Assembly: GCF_000226095.1 (NCBI RefSeq) | Contig: NC_016477.1 | Location: 1,240,001 to 1,304,000, forward strand | DNA: 64,000 nt | Direction of reading: 5' to 3' | From: Thermothelomyces thermophilus ATCC 42464 | Taxonomy: Eukaryota; Ascomycota; Sordariomycetes; Sordariales; Chaetomiaceae | Part shown: one piece after another, positions 23,948-35,422 of the stretch | Position numbering within the stretch: the stretch's first letter is position 1 | Layout of the letters: every line of letters begins with the position of its first letter | Notes under the pieces: model-generated | The model's database searches: none | Told to the model about the DNA's origin: nothing | The model's input: the letters and a program-made list of their open reading frames with translations, nothing else | Position numbers and translations under genes: made by a program

Positions 23948-25124
23948 GGCGCGAGAAATCGGTCAAGGAGAGCGAATAGTATCGGTTCGTCAAGTCGATA
24001 TCACGGCTCGGTCGATGTCATGTCGCTTTCGGCGACGTACCGGTAAAGAAGTAGCAGAGCGCAGCTGAGGCGTCGCCGGTGATGTCGCAGGGGGGAAGAG
24101 TATTACGGCGCAGCAAAAAAGTACAGGTCGGAAAAAGAAGAAGCGCAAGTAGACAATCTAATGGGTATCTTGGGTATCGCCGGGAGTACCCCCCGCAAGA
24201 CGAGATCGAACGGGATGTGATGTCTGGAATGAAGGTTCAACTTCGATTGCTCCCAGAACGGGAAATTGGTGTTTCCTGACCACGTCTGGGACCTGACGCG
24301 ACTGCCGCATCCCTGTCGCGGAGCACATGCATCAGGGCCCTCCCTTCCGCACTGCTCAGCCTGTGATTGGCTCACAATATGCCCCTGTTGCCGTCCAATC
24401 AAGTGCGGTGCAGCATTAAGGTGAGCGGGCCACCCTTTTTTTCATTTCACATTTGAACGAATCCACCATCACCGGGTCCCTAACCCTCATTCATTAGTGG
24501 CCTGCACGACAAGATAGGTCTGTCGTGTGTTGACAACGACCCGCGGTGGCTAGTGTCATCTTATACTGGGCCCAAGACCGTTACAGAGATTCTGCCATCG
24601 AGGACGACTTGGACTGAGACACTGTGGTACCCTCTGTGCCGAGTGGATGTTTGTATGTACTCTGTACGTACAGACATACCTAGTACTGGTGCATGCCTGA
24701 CATGGTAGTACACACAGGCTTGGGAGTGCCTTGCATGGGGAGCTTTGGTTGGGGGTGTGATTCACGAGTGCAACTCGACGCGGGGGTGGACATAACCACT
24801 TGACGAGTCAGAGGTTCCACACCACCAACAAACCTCCCCATACTTGGACAGAGCGAGGTAGACAAAGTATTCCATAGTGCGTATACGACCACTTGATGCT
24901 AAGCTCATGCAGAATCACTCATAAGTTTCATCCTCAAAACGCTCCCTATGCCCCTTGATTCACCAAACCGCCAAACGCCCATGCTTCTCTCAGAGAGGGA
25001 AAACAATGGAAAAGAAAGAGACCCAGCCTCGCGGCCATAACCACGCCCATTACCACTTAGCGATCTCTGACCATCGCATTCCCAAGGCCACCGCGCCGAT
25101 ACCAGGGATCCAATCCCCGCCTCC
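23948..25124. other. Dynein promoter region and 3' flank of the FAR1-type gene
   Basis: No coding region is supported. The stretch immediately upstream of the dynein start should hold its promoter. Around 24640-24700 are TGTATGTAC/GTACGTAC words. The right end includes the 3' UTR of the gene that ends at 25125. Confidence 0.45.
24362..24400 (-). promoter_or_regulatory. Two CCAAT motifs upstream of dynein
   Basis: GAGCCAATCA reads on the minus strand at about 24364-24373 and CCAATC on the plus strand at 24395-24400, about 415-450 bp before the dynein start codon. CCAAT boxes with an AT-rich 3' flank are the target of the fungal CBC (HapB/C/E) complex. Assignment is by motif only. Confidence 0.3.
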
Positions 25125-27083
25125 TCAAGAGGCTGTAGAGCCTCCCGTACGGTTGTCTTCCTTGTTTGACAGGCTGACTATGACCCGCTGGTTGCATATG
25201 TCGATAAACTGCTCAAACTTTTCAATCATTTTATCCTTCTCCCGGAGCTTCGCCTTGAGTTCCTCAATCTCTTTCTCGCTGTCCTTCTTCACCTTCTCGA
25301 GCTCTTCTCGCGTGTTTGCAAGTTCCCGGCGAAGGTCGGCTCGGATGCGCTCCTCGGCTGTCGGGTGGGGCTTGCTATAGATGGCTGGACGGTTCTCCGC
25401 CAACCCCGAGGCGACCTTCTGAGGATTGCGGTTGATGGCAGCTCTTGCATTGTAGATGTCACGAGGAAGGAGAGGCACATGAGGATTCTCCTGCTGCAGA
25501 ATCTCCAGAGTTTGGCTGACCCCCACGCCTAGAAGCCCCTCGTCAGTTCAGAAACCACGGAAAGGCAGGCCATGCTTACACGTACCATCTTCCTTCAACT
25601 TTTTAACCGCTGCAACCATTTTGCTGTCGAGCTTCCTCGCTGCCGGATGCAGGAGCGGGCTCTCACTAGGGCCGTGATTGTGCTTCTTGTGACTCTCGTG
25701 GGGCCGGTACCGGACTGTCCACTGTGTCCTCTGCTCGATGGCAAAAAAGCCGAACGGGCAGTCACACTTGCGGGATGTGGTCTTACGCTTGCGCAACTCA
25801 GGGCTGACACGATTGGGGGGTTTACCAGCACGATCACAGACGAACAACACCTTTCTCAAGCCCGGGACAGTCTTCTTGGACCGGCCGATGACCACAGCAT
25901 ACCCCACAGAAGTGCAATAGCTCAGCACAAACTTGTGAACAGCCTCCAGGGTCGGAAAGCTGCCACCTTCGGGGGGAGGAGTCATCATACCGCCCATTGG
26001 TTGGCGGGGAACAAATGGCGAGCTTTCGATCAACTTAGGCTCCAGGGCCGTCTCCGTTTCGGCAGACTCGTCATGGCTCGCACCTTCCGCGTCCTCTTCC
26101 TGATGGTTCTCCTGCACGGGCTCGGCCGAGTCGCTGTGGCGAGCAGCCGGCTGTTGTTGAACCGGCTGCACTTGGGAGACTGACTGAACCTGCTGCACTT
26201 GCTGCGCCTGTGGCAATTTCTGAACTTGTTGCACTTGCTGAACCTGCTGCACCTGTTGAACCTGCTGGACCTGTGACATTGGCTGTTGTGCCGGAGGGAG
26301 CGTAGGCTGCGACGAGGGACGAGGCGTTGATTGCTGTGAAAGGATCGACCCGTCATTATGTTGAACTGAGTGGACCGAGTGGCTGATGGACTGCTGTGAC
26401 ATGGACTGCTGAGCCATAGACTGCTGGCCCATAGACTGCTGGCTCATGGACTGGGTCATGGACGGGGCCATGGGAGGCTGGCTCAGAGGCTGCTGAAGCT
26501 GTTGTCCCAGAGACTGCTGCCCCAGGGATTGTTGTCCCAAAGATGACTGTCCCAGAGACTGCTGGCCCAAAGATTGCTGTCCCATAGAAGGCTGGCTTAG
26601 CTGCTGTGGATTCATCGGTTGTGGGTTCAGGTTCTGTGGCGTCATCGACTGAGGCGCCAATGACTGCTGAGGCAGGGACTGCTGTGGCATAGACTGCGGC
26701 GGCATGGACTGCTGTCCCATGGGTTGAGAGTTCAGGGACTGGTGGAGGTAGCTGATCGAAGATGGTTGTTGCATCTGCCGAGGTGGGGGAGCCCGCTGCC
26801 GCGGCCCGGGAAGCTGTGGAGGAGCCTGGGGCGGCGGTGGTCGGGAGGCATTCTGGAGACTGGCGACGTTGGGAATTTGGGACGGGGGAGGCGTGAAGAG
26901 ATGGTGAGGATATTGGCTGGTCGGGTGTTGCTGGTGTTGATGCTGGTAGGCGTGCGGTGGGTACGGAGATGCATGTTGCGAGAGGGACGGGGATGGCTTG
27001 TTGGTCGGGTTGTGCTGTTGCGGCGGCGGGAACGACCGTCTCAGACCAAACGACAGCCCCGGATGGTTATTTGCACTCGACAT
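25125..27083 (-). CDS. Gln-rich protein with a FAR1-type (MULE-derived) DNA-binding domain
   Basis: Two exons, 27083-25586 and 25528-25125, encode 633 aa and are joined by a 57-nt intron (GTACGT donor, CTAG acceptor). The first about 330 residues are low-complexity Pro/Gln, with about twenty short units of the type SMGQQS, SLGQQS or SMPQQS. A QQVQ tract follows. The C-terminal third has a FAR1/WRKY-GCM1-like zinc-binding domain: FPTLEAVHKFVLSYCTSVGY, VLFVCDRAGKP, SRKCDCPFGFFAI, WTVRYRPHESH and HNHGPS, giving a C-C-H-H arrangement. After the splice come ILQQENPHVPLLPRDIYNAR and a Lys/Glu-rich coiled coil (about residues 570-615). This is the N-terminal part of Mutator-like transposases, found in domesticated regulators such as plant FAR1 and yeast-type Rbf1. 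No transposase catalytic core is present. Met 27083 is chosen over an upstream in-frame Met at 27188. Confidence 0.8.
26370..26725 (-). repeat. Degenerate coding minisatellite of Gln/Ser units
   Basis: About twenty imperfect units of 15-18 nt encode SxxQQS-like peptides inside the FAR1-type gene. The units vary at both silent and replacement sites, which suggests an old, actively turned-over array. Confidence 0.8.
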
Positions 27084-28127
27084 CGCGACGACAATAAAAA
27101 GAAAAGTGTGAACTTGAGCGAGCGCGTGCAAATACACTAGGTCGATCCAAGGGGTTTGGTCTGGGGTCTCGACCCTTCCGTCACCCAAGATCGCGGGCGG
27201 GCGTGTACCGAGCGAGGAGGTGTGCGTGGCTGGAGATGGAGAAAGAAGGAAGGTAAGGGGGGGAGGGTGTCAAAAAGCAGCTGGGCGGGCAAAAGCAGAA
27301 GAGGTGGGAGCGCTGGCACTGTCAGAAGTTATCGTGCATGAAATAGTTTGCACTGTGAGGGTATCTATTCGTATTGTGCAGCCAATCAGAATAATGACAC
27401 GCCATCACTTCTCCACAGCTCTGAGAACCCGCCACACACCATCGAGCTGATCCGACCCGAAGGCAGCTGCGCCTTTGACGCCTCGGAATCAAGAGCGAAA
27501 AGCACCAACAGTAGATTCTATTGTTGGAACATTAACCAACACCAGTGATATTAGAAAAAGACTGACAAATACAACCCGAAGATAACACTGTTTGCGTGAG
27601 ATATTATTTCTATACTAACTTGCGGCAAGGTACAGTTTGTCATGGAAAACAGTAGTGCTAGAGGGGTGGATGTGCTGTTTTTACGCAAAACACACCTCGG
27701 GGTGCGCGACAGTGTTTATCGACACCCCCGGCTTCCTACTGGACGTACACTAGAAAAGGTCGGGTTGCAACGATCCCCGCGAAGCATCCCTACCCCGTTG
27801 AGATGGGCATTCACCAGAAACCAAGAGCCACACGGTTATGTTGAAAGTTACAAGACGGATGCTTTGAGAGAAGAAAAAAAAAAAGAAAGAGGGGAAAAAA
27901 GGGAGTAAAGCAAAGAACTAGACTCAGATTTGCACAGCAGACAAGGGGTATAACGATCATAACGATACTACCAAGGGGTATAACGATCACAACGATACTA
28001 CCAAGGTCTCTAGCGTCAGTAAAAAAGTACGAATACCGAGCTCTCCCTTTGAACAGGCACGATGAAACAAGTCAAGCCAGCAACACACGTCCTAGTGTAT
28101 AGTAGTGTAGAGGTCCACGACCCCTAA
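27084..28127. other. Promoter of the FAR1-type gene and 3' flank of GCP4
   Basis: No gene is supported. A well-formed GCCAATCAGA CCAAT box lies at 27381-27390, about 300 bp upstream of the start codon at 27083. An imperfect 30-bp tandem duplication sits at 27942-28001. The A-rich stretch near 27870-27905 is probably in the GCP4 3' flank. Confidence 0.45.
27942..28001 (+). repeat. Two-copy 30-bp tandem repeat
   Basis: Two adjacent 30-bp units beginning CAAGGGGTATAACGATCA differ at one base, and the next CAAGG starts a third partial unit. It lies about 130-185 bp past the GCP4 stop codon, probably in its 3' UTR or just beyond. Confidence 0.9.
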
Positions 28128-30521
28128 TCAGAAACCGCCGTCATCCACTGCCCCCTCATCCCCTCCCCTTCCGAACCAGCGACCAAAGTCCAGCTTCATG
28201 AGCAACCGATCTACCCCCCCGACCCGTCTCGGCACGTACTCGCCGCGTTCCCTCATCGCCGAGTCGCCCTCGCCTTGGCCCTCGTCAGCGCCGCCCGCAA
28301 ACTCCCCACCACCACCACCACCACCACCACCACCACCCTGCAGAGCTGCGCTGCCCTCTAGCCGCCGCAGTTCCGCGATCAGCCCTTCGATGCCCTTCTT
28401 GACCCTCTCCTCCACGCTGCGGATTTCGCCCTGCACGTCCCGCTCTTCGCGCTCGAGATCGACGAAGGCGTCAACGACGCCAGCGTCCGCCTCGAGGTCG
28501 GCCGCCGTCCAAACAGAGTGGAGGCGATGGACGAGGGCGACCAGGTGGTCTATTTGAACGAGGAGCTCATAGAGCGGGTCTGTGAAGGACTGCTGTGTGA
28601 GCAGGAGACGGTGTACGAGGGCGCGGAGGTATAGGCGGTGGGCGGTCGCGAGAGTCTGCGGATCGTGGTGAAGGGAGGCTTTGCTTGTTGTCTGCTGTGA
28701 CGCTGAATTGGACCCTTCAAGCCATATGTCTTCTTCGTTGTCTTCGTCGTCTTCGTCGGTCATGTCAATGTCGTCTTTGGGCGAAGCAGGTATTGGGGTC
28801 TGTTTGCGCCCACTGTTGTCGTCGTCATGCCTTTGGTCGTCTTCGCCTGTTGTCAACCACCGGTGGAAGCCGTCCGACAGCCCTGCAACAACTTCTGTCT
28901 GGAGATAGCCTTCGATCTCGCCGAGGAAGAAGATGGCTGCGCTAGCAGTAGCCCAGGAGTTGCGCAGGATGCTGGACCGTGTCGCATATCTCTGACGTAG
29001 GAGGTGCACCCTCTCCCTCCCTCCCCGAGTGCTTCCGTAGGGTGGTCGTGGTGGCGCCGGGTGATGGCGCCTAAGTGATGTGATCTTCCATAGATCAGTC
29101 AAGCGAATGTGAGCTCTTCGGAGGGACAGGAGGTACGAGTTGATCGCGGTGTACGTTTGCACATCAGAGTGGCTGAGGAAGAGGTCGAGAGGGGACGGGA
29201 TCTGCATAGACAAGACAACCGGCACAGAGAACAGGAGGTTCCGGAATGGTGTAGGCGCTACGAGCGGCAGCCCACCTTCGGCGGAAACGGGCGTCGCGGG
29301 CGTTGTGGCTCTCGGCTTGGCTATTGATAACCGCAGGAGATCGCGAGCCAGCTCTAGACCCTCATCTTCCTCGGCATGCTCGCCTTGCATCGAACCCATG
29401 GCGGCCCAGGTCTTCGCCAGGACAGCGGCCACCTCCCCTTCCTTCACCGTGACGTTGCTCAGCCCATCCCGTCTCTCGTACGCGAGGTTCTCGGCCCGCT
29501 TCCACCGGCTCCTGATCTTCTCGTCCGCCTGCTGGGTCAGCGCCATGGCAAATTCGCCGCGGCGAAGCAGAAAGAAGTCTCGTAGCAGCTGCAGTGTCTC
29601 CAGAACCTTGCTCAGGGGTAACAAGCGCTGTAGCGTTGTCCTGGACAGGAAATGCCTGATGTCTGCGATCGTCCTCGCAAACGTAGCCGAGTCAATCGGG
29701 TGCCGCAGCGCCGATAGCCTCGTAAGCTGGGTCGAGAGATGGTCAGTGCCCCTCAAGCGGTGGTCGTCGACGCTCTTGGCCCGGATCTGGTTCAGCGACT
29801 TTCCGATGAAGAGCATCGAGGCGGCGGTAGCGGGCGTGACGAACCCGGGCAACAGCGCCGACTCGCACGCAAACTCCTCTCCGCCCTCCTCCCCCTCCGC
29901 CGCTTTTTTCACCACCACGAAGAAGTCCCGCTCGCCAAACTCGGGCAGGCGCCCATACAGGACCCAAGCGGCGACCTGCTTGACCCAGGCCGCCTCGGCG
30001 ACGCCCACCAGGCTCCGCGCCGCCTCCTCTATGTCCCGGAACCCGGTCTGCAGCTCCCCGCGCAGGAAATCCATCGCCCTCGCCCCGGTACAGCCTTGCT
30101 CCCGGACGACGCCGACGACGCGCGCGAGCCACTCCAGCCTCCTCTCCCACCCGGCAAACTCGGCCACCACCGCCGTCAGCGGCACGATGTCGTATGCCCC
30201 GACGAGCGCGGCGTCCTTGCGCAGCAGCGTCCGCTCCACCTCGAGCACCTTGCGCCGGAACGCGGCCAGGTGGAGGCCGTCGACGGCGGAGGCCACCGCG
30301 CGGCAGATGACGGAGGGGTGGGTGGCGCTGACGTGGGCGGTGGCGGTGACAAGCCGGATGTGCAGGTCGCTGAGGCGGGCGAGGGTGGCGAGGAGGGCGC
30401 GCTCGGGCGGGGAGATCACGACATCGCTGGAGAGGGGGTCGTCGGGGTTTGGCGGGGAGGCAGCGGAACGGAGGAGAGGAGAAGGATGCCCGGCGAGGGA
30501 GAGGAGGATTTCATGGAGCAT
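28128..30521 (-). CDS. GCP4: Gamma-tubulin complex component, GCP4 type (Spc97/Spc98 family)
   Basis: A single exon encodes 797 aa. GCP proteins form the lateral scaffold of the gamma-tubulin ring complex that seeds microtubules at spindle pole bodies. The start MLHEILLSLAGHPSPL resembles the GCP4 N terminus (MIHELLLALSGYPG in animals). Further family-like stretches are ALLATLARLSDLHIRLV, a FRRKVLEVERTLLRKD helix, a LQRLLPLSKVLETLQLLRDFFLLRRGEFAMAL block (about residues 290-325) and the C-terminal IDHLVALVHRLHSVW region. Two low-complexity inserts are present: an acidic one (DMTDEDDEDNEEDIW, about 590-605) and a poly-Gly run of eleven or so residues near 735, encoded by a (CCA)n microsatellite on the plus strand. 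GCP5 or GCP6 are less likely because of length. Confidence 0.85.
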   Translation of the reverse strand: MLHEILLSLAGHPSPLLRSAASPPNPDDPLSSDVVISPPERALLATLARLSDLHIRLVTATAHVSATHPSVICRAVASAVDGLHLAAFRRKVLEVERTLLRKDAALVGAYDIVPLTAVVAEFAGWERRLEWLARVVGVVREQGCTGARAMDFLRGELQTGFRDIEEAARSLVGVAEAAWVKQVAAWVLYGRLPEFGERDFFVVVKKAAEGEEGGEEFACESALLPGFVTPATAASMLFIGKSLNQIRAKSVDDHRLRGTDHLSTQLTRLSALRHPIDSATFARTIADIRHFLSRTTLQRLLPLSKVLETLQLLRDFFLLRRGEFAMALTQQADEKIRSRWKRAENLAYERRDGLSNVTVKEGEVAAVLAKTWAAMGSMQGEHAEEDEGLELARDLLRLSIAKPRATTPATPVSAEGGLPLVAPTPFRNLLFSVPVVLSMQIPSPLDLFLSHSDVQTYTAINSYLLSLRRAHIRLTDLWKITSLRRHHPAPPRPPYGSTRGGRERVHLLRQRYATRSSILRNSWATASAAIFFLGEIEGYLQTEVVAGLSDGFHRWLTTGEDDQRHDDDNSGRKQTPIPASPKDDIDMTDEDDEDNEEDIWLEGSNSASQQTTSKASLHHDPQTLATAHRLYLRALVHRLLLTQQSFTDPLYELLVQIDHLVALVHRLHSVWTAADLEADAGVVDAFVDLEREERDVQGEIRSVEERVKKGIEGLIAELRRLEGSAALQGGGGGGGGGGGEFAGGADEGQGEGDSAMRERGEYVPRRVGGVDRLLMKLDFGRWFGRGGDEGAVDDGGF

Positions 30522-31193
30522 AGCTGAGGCGGCCGAGGGGTTATCAATCCAGGAGAATGGTATTGGTCAATCCTGGACGGGGTGATGCTGGTTGGCGGCG
30601 GCGTTTCGCCGCTTGTCGGACGCGAGCCGCTCGCTTCTGGGCTCGGCGCTGGTTGATTGCCTGTAAGCAGAGGATGAGGGTTCCGAGGAGCTCAAATCGA
30701 CAGCACATAAGACGCACTAGGAGGGGCGGTGAGGGCTTTGAGGCCAATGTTGGGCTGGATGTGAAAAAAAAAAAAAAAAGCTTGCTTCTCCGAGCAATCT
30801 CCCTAATTACAATACAATCATTCTCTCGAAATTCATGTCAATTGCAAGTTGCCAGTGCAGCATGCAGGACGGGGCCCTTGCAGCGGATGCTACTGTACTT
30901 GTTAGGTGGGGTGTAGGAATGGCTTAACGCGTCCTTCCCCAGTTTTGTGACGCGGTTCTGACGCGCTCACGTGATAGCTCTCAACTTGGCCCCAGCTATA
31001 ACTCCCTGATGAAAGGCGAAGGGGTCTGAGACCGAACGTTCAGGCGGGCGAGGGTTCAGGCACAAAGCAACAAAAAAAGGTTCGCAAAGGAAGTTTCTAA
31101 AATCTAAAAAGAAAGAGAAACACCCTGATTAGACAGCATAACCCCGCCGTTTCCCAACCCAAAGGTCAACACTATGCGAAACAACTAGCAGGA
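30522..31193. other. Intergenic region between GCP4 and the senescence-domain gene
   Basis: No coding region is supported. There is a poly-A run of about 15 at 30765-30779. It should include the GCP4 promoter (left) and the 3' UTR of the minus-strand gene ending at 31194 (right). Confidence 0.45.
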
Positions 31194-32859
31194 TCACTTG
31201 TACTTTTCGTTCAGCGAGCCTGCAGGCTGCTTTCCCTCAGCTACCGTCATGCCGCTCAGCGACTGCGTGTCCTGCCTCTCCCGGTTCAGGGTAGCGACTC
31301 CTCCATCGCCTCCCCCAACAATGATGTTGTCTCCCGTCGACGTCCTGCCGACTACCATGCCCTTGGCCACGCTCTTCAGTATGGCCCTCCGCGACACGCC
31401 CGTGACGTCGATGTAGACCAATCCAACGTTCTTGACCCCACTACCCAGGCTCCTGGTCACTTCACCGGCTTCGGGTCCCCACTTATGCCCCACTACCGTG
31501 GTCGCCGCTTCCGACGTCGAGGCCAGCAGGTTGCGCCCGGCCTGCTCGACGCCGTCCATGACGGTGGAGAAAGCCATCATGCTCTTGTTGAGCAGGCCCG
31601 GCTTATATGTCGGAATCGGCTTGCCGTCCTTGTCGAAGCCCTTGTGCGGGGAGCCATCCTTGTTTTTGCCGTGACCACCGAGGGAGGCGCCCCAGTTCTG
31701 AGCCACCTTAGTGATCTGGCCAACCGTCTTGGCCGAGAGGGCTGCCGCGCTACCGGTGAAGGCGCTGATGCGCCGGATGTGCTCGCGCGTGGTGGGCTTA
31801 AACGTGAGGGGCTTGGCATCTGGCTGGACTTTCTTGGTGAAGTTGTCGGCCTGGTTCTGGAGCAGCTTGGAGAGCATGTCGGAACCAGTAATGATGAGAC
31901 GCGAGGCCGCCGAGGCGTTGGACACGAGAAACGACTTCTTGTACGCCGGATGAAGGTTTGCCGCGTACAAATCCTGGGAAATCGGGGCGACGTTGATATT
32001 CTGCCCGCCAGCGGCGGGGAGGGTTATCTCGACCGGGTCTGCGATGCATCACTAAGTGTCAGCAGTGCTTCTCAAATGCCAAAGGCGGACAAGCGCAGCG
32101 AACCTTTCGAACCCGGCTTCAGCTTGCTGTCCTCGACGACCTGATATCCATCGGCTAATTCTCCTATGACGCTGCCATCCTCCTCGTCGACGAGCACAAT
32201 CTGTCCCTTTGCGGCCCCGCTGTGGCTGCCCCGCACGTACCCCTCCCCAGGCTTGAAGTCGGCCGGGTTATATGCAGGGAGCGCGTCGCCCGCCGCTTCT
32301 GCGGCCTTTCTCGCTGCGCTCTTCTGGCTCTCGCTACCGCCTTCCCACCATTGCTCGTCCTTCCCAATCTTGGGTGGTGGCGCCCGTTCGAGGAAGGCGG
32401 TGCATTGCGCCAGGATCGTCTCGAACGTGTCGACATCCTCCTGGATCCCCTTGCGGCTCTCTACTTGGGGAAACTCGATTCTAGTGAACGCGCCGCTATC
32501 GGGTCCAAGATCCCATCGCGGGATCAGATAACTGGTCGGCGGCTGGTGGTAGATCTGTGTTGTGGCCGGGAGCGGTAGATCCAGCTCGGGCGGCAGGTGG
32601 AGGTGCAGGTAGAAGTCTTGCTCCGGCGTGGCGTCGGGGTCGATAGCGGGGTCGGCAAAGGCGGACGTCGTCGGCACCATCAGCAGCGACAGTGTTTGCG
32701 GGCCGGCGGGAGTGAGTGGCTCCTCCTTGCCATTAACGATATGGTACGCCGACACGCCATTGATGGCGTAGAGTAACTTCGGATCCTGTTGGGGTCGTGT
32801 GTCAGCCCAGCACCGGATCTCAGCGCGCGGAAATGTCTCACATTGTGCCCAGATGCCAT
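31194..32859 (-). CDS. Senescence/spartin-domain protein
   Basis: Three exons, 32859-32842, 32785-32104 and 32038-31194, encode 514 aa. The first exon is tiny (six codons, MASGHN) and ends at a GTGAGA donor. Joining to DPKLLYAINGVSAYHIV gives a continuous N terminus. The third junction (GTTCGC donor, GCAG acceptor) restores KPGSKDPVEITLPAAGG. The C-terminal half has the senescence domain (plant senescence/spartin type): AANLHPAYKKSFLVSNASAA, TREHIRRISAFTGSAAAL, KSMMAFSTVMDGVEQAGRNL and GVKNVGLVYIDVTGVSRRAI. Spartin-like proteins associate with lipid droplets and endomembranes in animals. The role in fungi is less clear. A WDLGPDSGAFTRIEFP region in the middle matches the N-terminal part of these fungal proteins. 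A predicted weakness is the 18-nt first exon, which rests on splice signals and frame only. Confidence 0.82.
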
Positions 32860-35422
32860 CTTGGAGGGGATTTCGGTGCTCGGGGTCAATTGGTTGGGGC
32901 CAGCCGAGTGCGGTTCAAGAAACCTCGCGCGAGCTGTAATGCACCGGGGTGCGGGGGCGGGGTGAACTGCAATGAACGCTCAACCTTCGCTGCCGATGAC
33001 TGCAGTGGTCTAGTTCGACAAAGATGCTCCTGAATATCAGAACTTGGGGAAGTTAAATCAGAAAAGCGCTCCCAACAGGTCTGGTTTGCAATCCCACAAA
33101 TCCGTTGCAGGCGGGGTTGGTTGGCAACTGATCCAAAAGGGTTTCAGGATAGCAACTGCCCAGCATCGCGCGACCCCAGGCGCTTAAAGACGACTCCTGT
33201 GTGGAGAAAGCGCGAGGCCTCCTCGAGCCTCTCTCACAGGATCGACGTCATTGGTGTGCCAAGTTCGGGCAAGTCTTCGCCCGCCACTGTTCCGGTCGAC
33301 GAGCCTGGCTGTGTACTTCGTATTGTACTGGTAGAGAGTTTTTAGGAGCACGGAGTGGCACGGCAAGGCTGCTCGGTGCGCTCGCCCGGAGGCCAACTCT
33401 AGTCACTAACGTAGTCTATCAGATCACCCATTTGAAAGTGATCTAGCGCAGCCCCTGCAGCACTAACCTTTTTGTTCTCCTGCGATGCGACACCACCTTT
33501 TACTTCGAGACCGGATTGACTTCGTAAACTAAGTTTTTTACTCCCGCCGGTATCGAAGTCTTTTTGGGAGGTGACTGAAAGTAGTGAACGCGCGCTCACA
33601 AATAAGATGCTGCAGAAAGGCTTTCAAATTGTGCATGGATGTAGCGGATCACCTCTTCCTACAAGTACATGAGTGCGCCTACTGCCAGCGCTGATGAGGC
33701 CGAGATGTTGGAGATACCGTTTTTGGTGGCCCATACCTCCATGCGCCCGGCAAATTCCCACTTGGAGCAGTGGAGTGGTAGGAGTTGGCTGGCCTTGATG
33801 AAGCCAGAGGAGACATTCCGCGCCGAAATATACATACAAGAACACTCTGAAGCACACGTATTCGTACTTCATACCTTACGCCTCAGGTACCCAGGTGTAT
33901 TCCGTACTTCCACGCCGAGAATGTTGCTTCCTATCCATACGAGTATCCACCAGGCTTCCCTTATCAGCTTCGGAGCTCGCAGGCCGCAATCAGGAGAGGA
34001 GAGATCAGTTCCCATGTGGGCCCACTATCCCATCTCGCGCGAGGGGCACGATCAGGAACTCGAACATTGTCAATTAATACCAACAAGAGACTAAGCAGAT
34101 TTGTCGAGGAGCGATGTCTCGCGGCTGCATTGCCTGACCTCCCTCAGAGACGGGGTGGCTCTGGGCACTGGGCGCTGCAAGTGATCCCGAACCAGCTACC
34201 ACTGCATACGACCAGTCGCGTGTTTTGCGTATCACATACATATATAGTTATAAGGTATGTCAGGGATGTATATACGGAGGTACTCCGTCCTTTCCTCCGT
34301 ATATCTACCGTAAGGTATCCTGGGGAATCTACAACCCTGAGGACCCCCGACTTGCTCCGGCAATTTCGTCCCACATTCCGAAGCGGCTAACAGGGAGCCT
34401 TTCCGGCTGCTGAGAGGGCACGACAGCCGGCGGAGCGACTTGGGACCGAGTCGGCTACAGAAGAAGACGGCCCTGGTCCTGCACCACCTTCCAGGTTTAT
34501 GACACAAGCCGTCTTTCTTTTTTTTATTTTTATTTTTATTTTTTTTTGAGATAGGCAAGCATGCGTACATTATGTAGTAGTATACACTACGGCTGAGAGG
34601 AGAGAACACCAGCCTCAATGCGCCGAGAACTGTGAATTGCGCGGTTACCTTCTAACCTAGTCCATGCTGCCCTTCACGATGTCAGGTGGGTGGCAGGACA
34701 ACCCATATGCTCAACCATCCATGAAGTTGCACCGCATCCACGAGGCGCACTTGTGGTGAAATTTCGATGGATCTAGAAGAGTGGCCACATACCAGGCAGA
34801 CAAGCTGTTGTGCTGGACCAAGGCCTAACGAGCAGACGCTGCCGGTCTCGAGTGCCTGCATCGATAATGTGCCAGTTTGCCTGTGCATCCGCACACTAAT
34901 GGGCAGCTTCGGTTTGCAGTATGTAAATCAAATCCATGCAATGCCGGTGTGCTGCAATATCTCCGTGCTCCTCTATCTTCATCTGGCATGTTTCGAACCC
35001 TTCCGGGACGGGCGATAGCAAGGTGAAGGCAACTTCTGGAGTTTCCAGTGGGAGCGAGTTCCGATGCCAAGCGAGCACCAAAGGGGGAGCCCACCCCAAC
35101 CAACGGAGCTGGCACTTGTCGGTGTCAAAAAAAAAGGGGGGGTAGTTGTTGAGGGCATAGAGCACCTGTCACAATTGTTCTGTTTGTCTGCGTTTCAGCA
35201 AGGTTGCCGATCAACAAGCTAAGTTTCAATCCAGCTACTTCCCGCAGACACAAATCGGGGTGTGTTTGACCAAAAACGACCACTTCCTGTTGAAACCGAA
35301 TGGGAAAGAAGGGTTGTGTCTCTGGCGCCTGCCCTTCCAACCGACCGGAGCTGGGGCTTGGCTCGCTTTCACCGCCTGCCCTACCTCCAATTCCAGACAG
35401 GACACCCGGTAGTCACTGCATA
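32860..35422. other. Large intergenic region
   Basis: About 2.6 kb with no supportable coding sequence. Open frames here are short, have no GC-ending codon bias and no family resemblance. A TACGGAGGTACTCCGT palindrome-like cluster lies near 34272-34288, and T/A-rich simple sequence at about 34515-34548. The left end is the promoter side of the senescence-domain gene. Confidence 0.45.
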
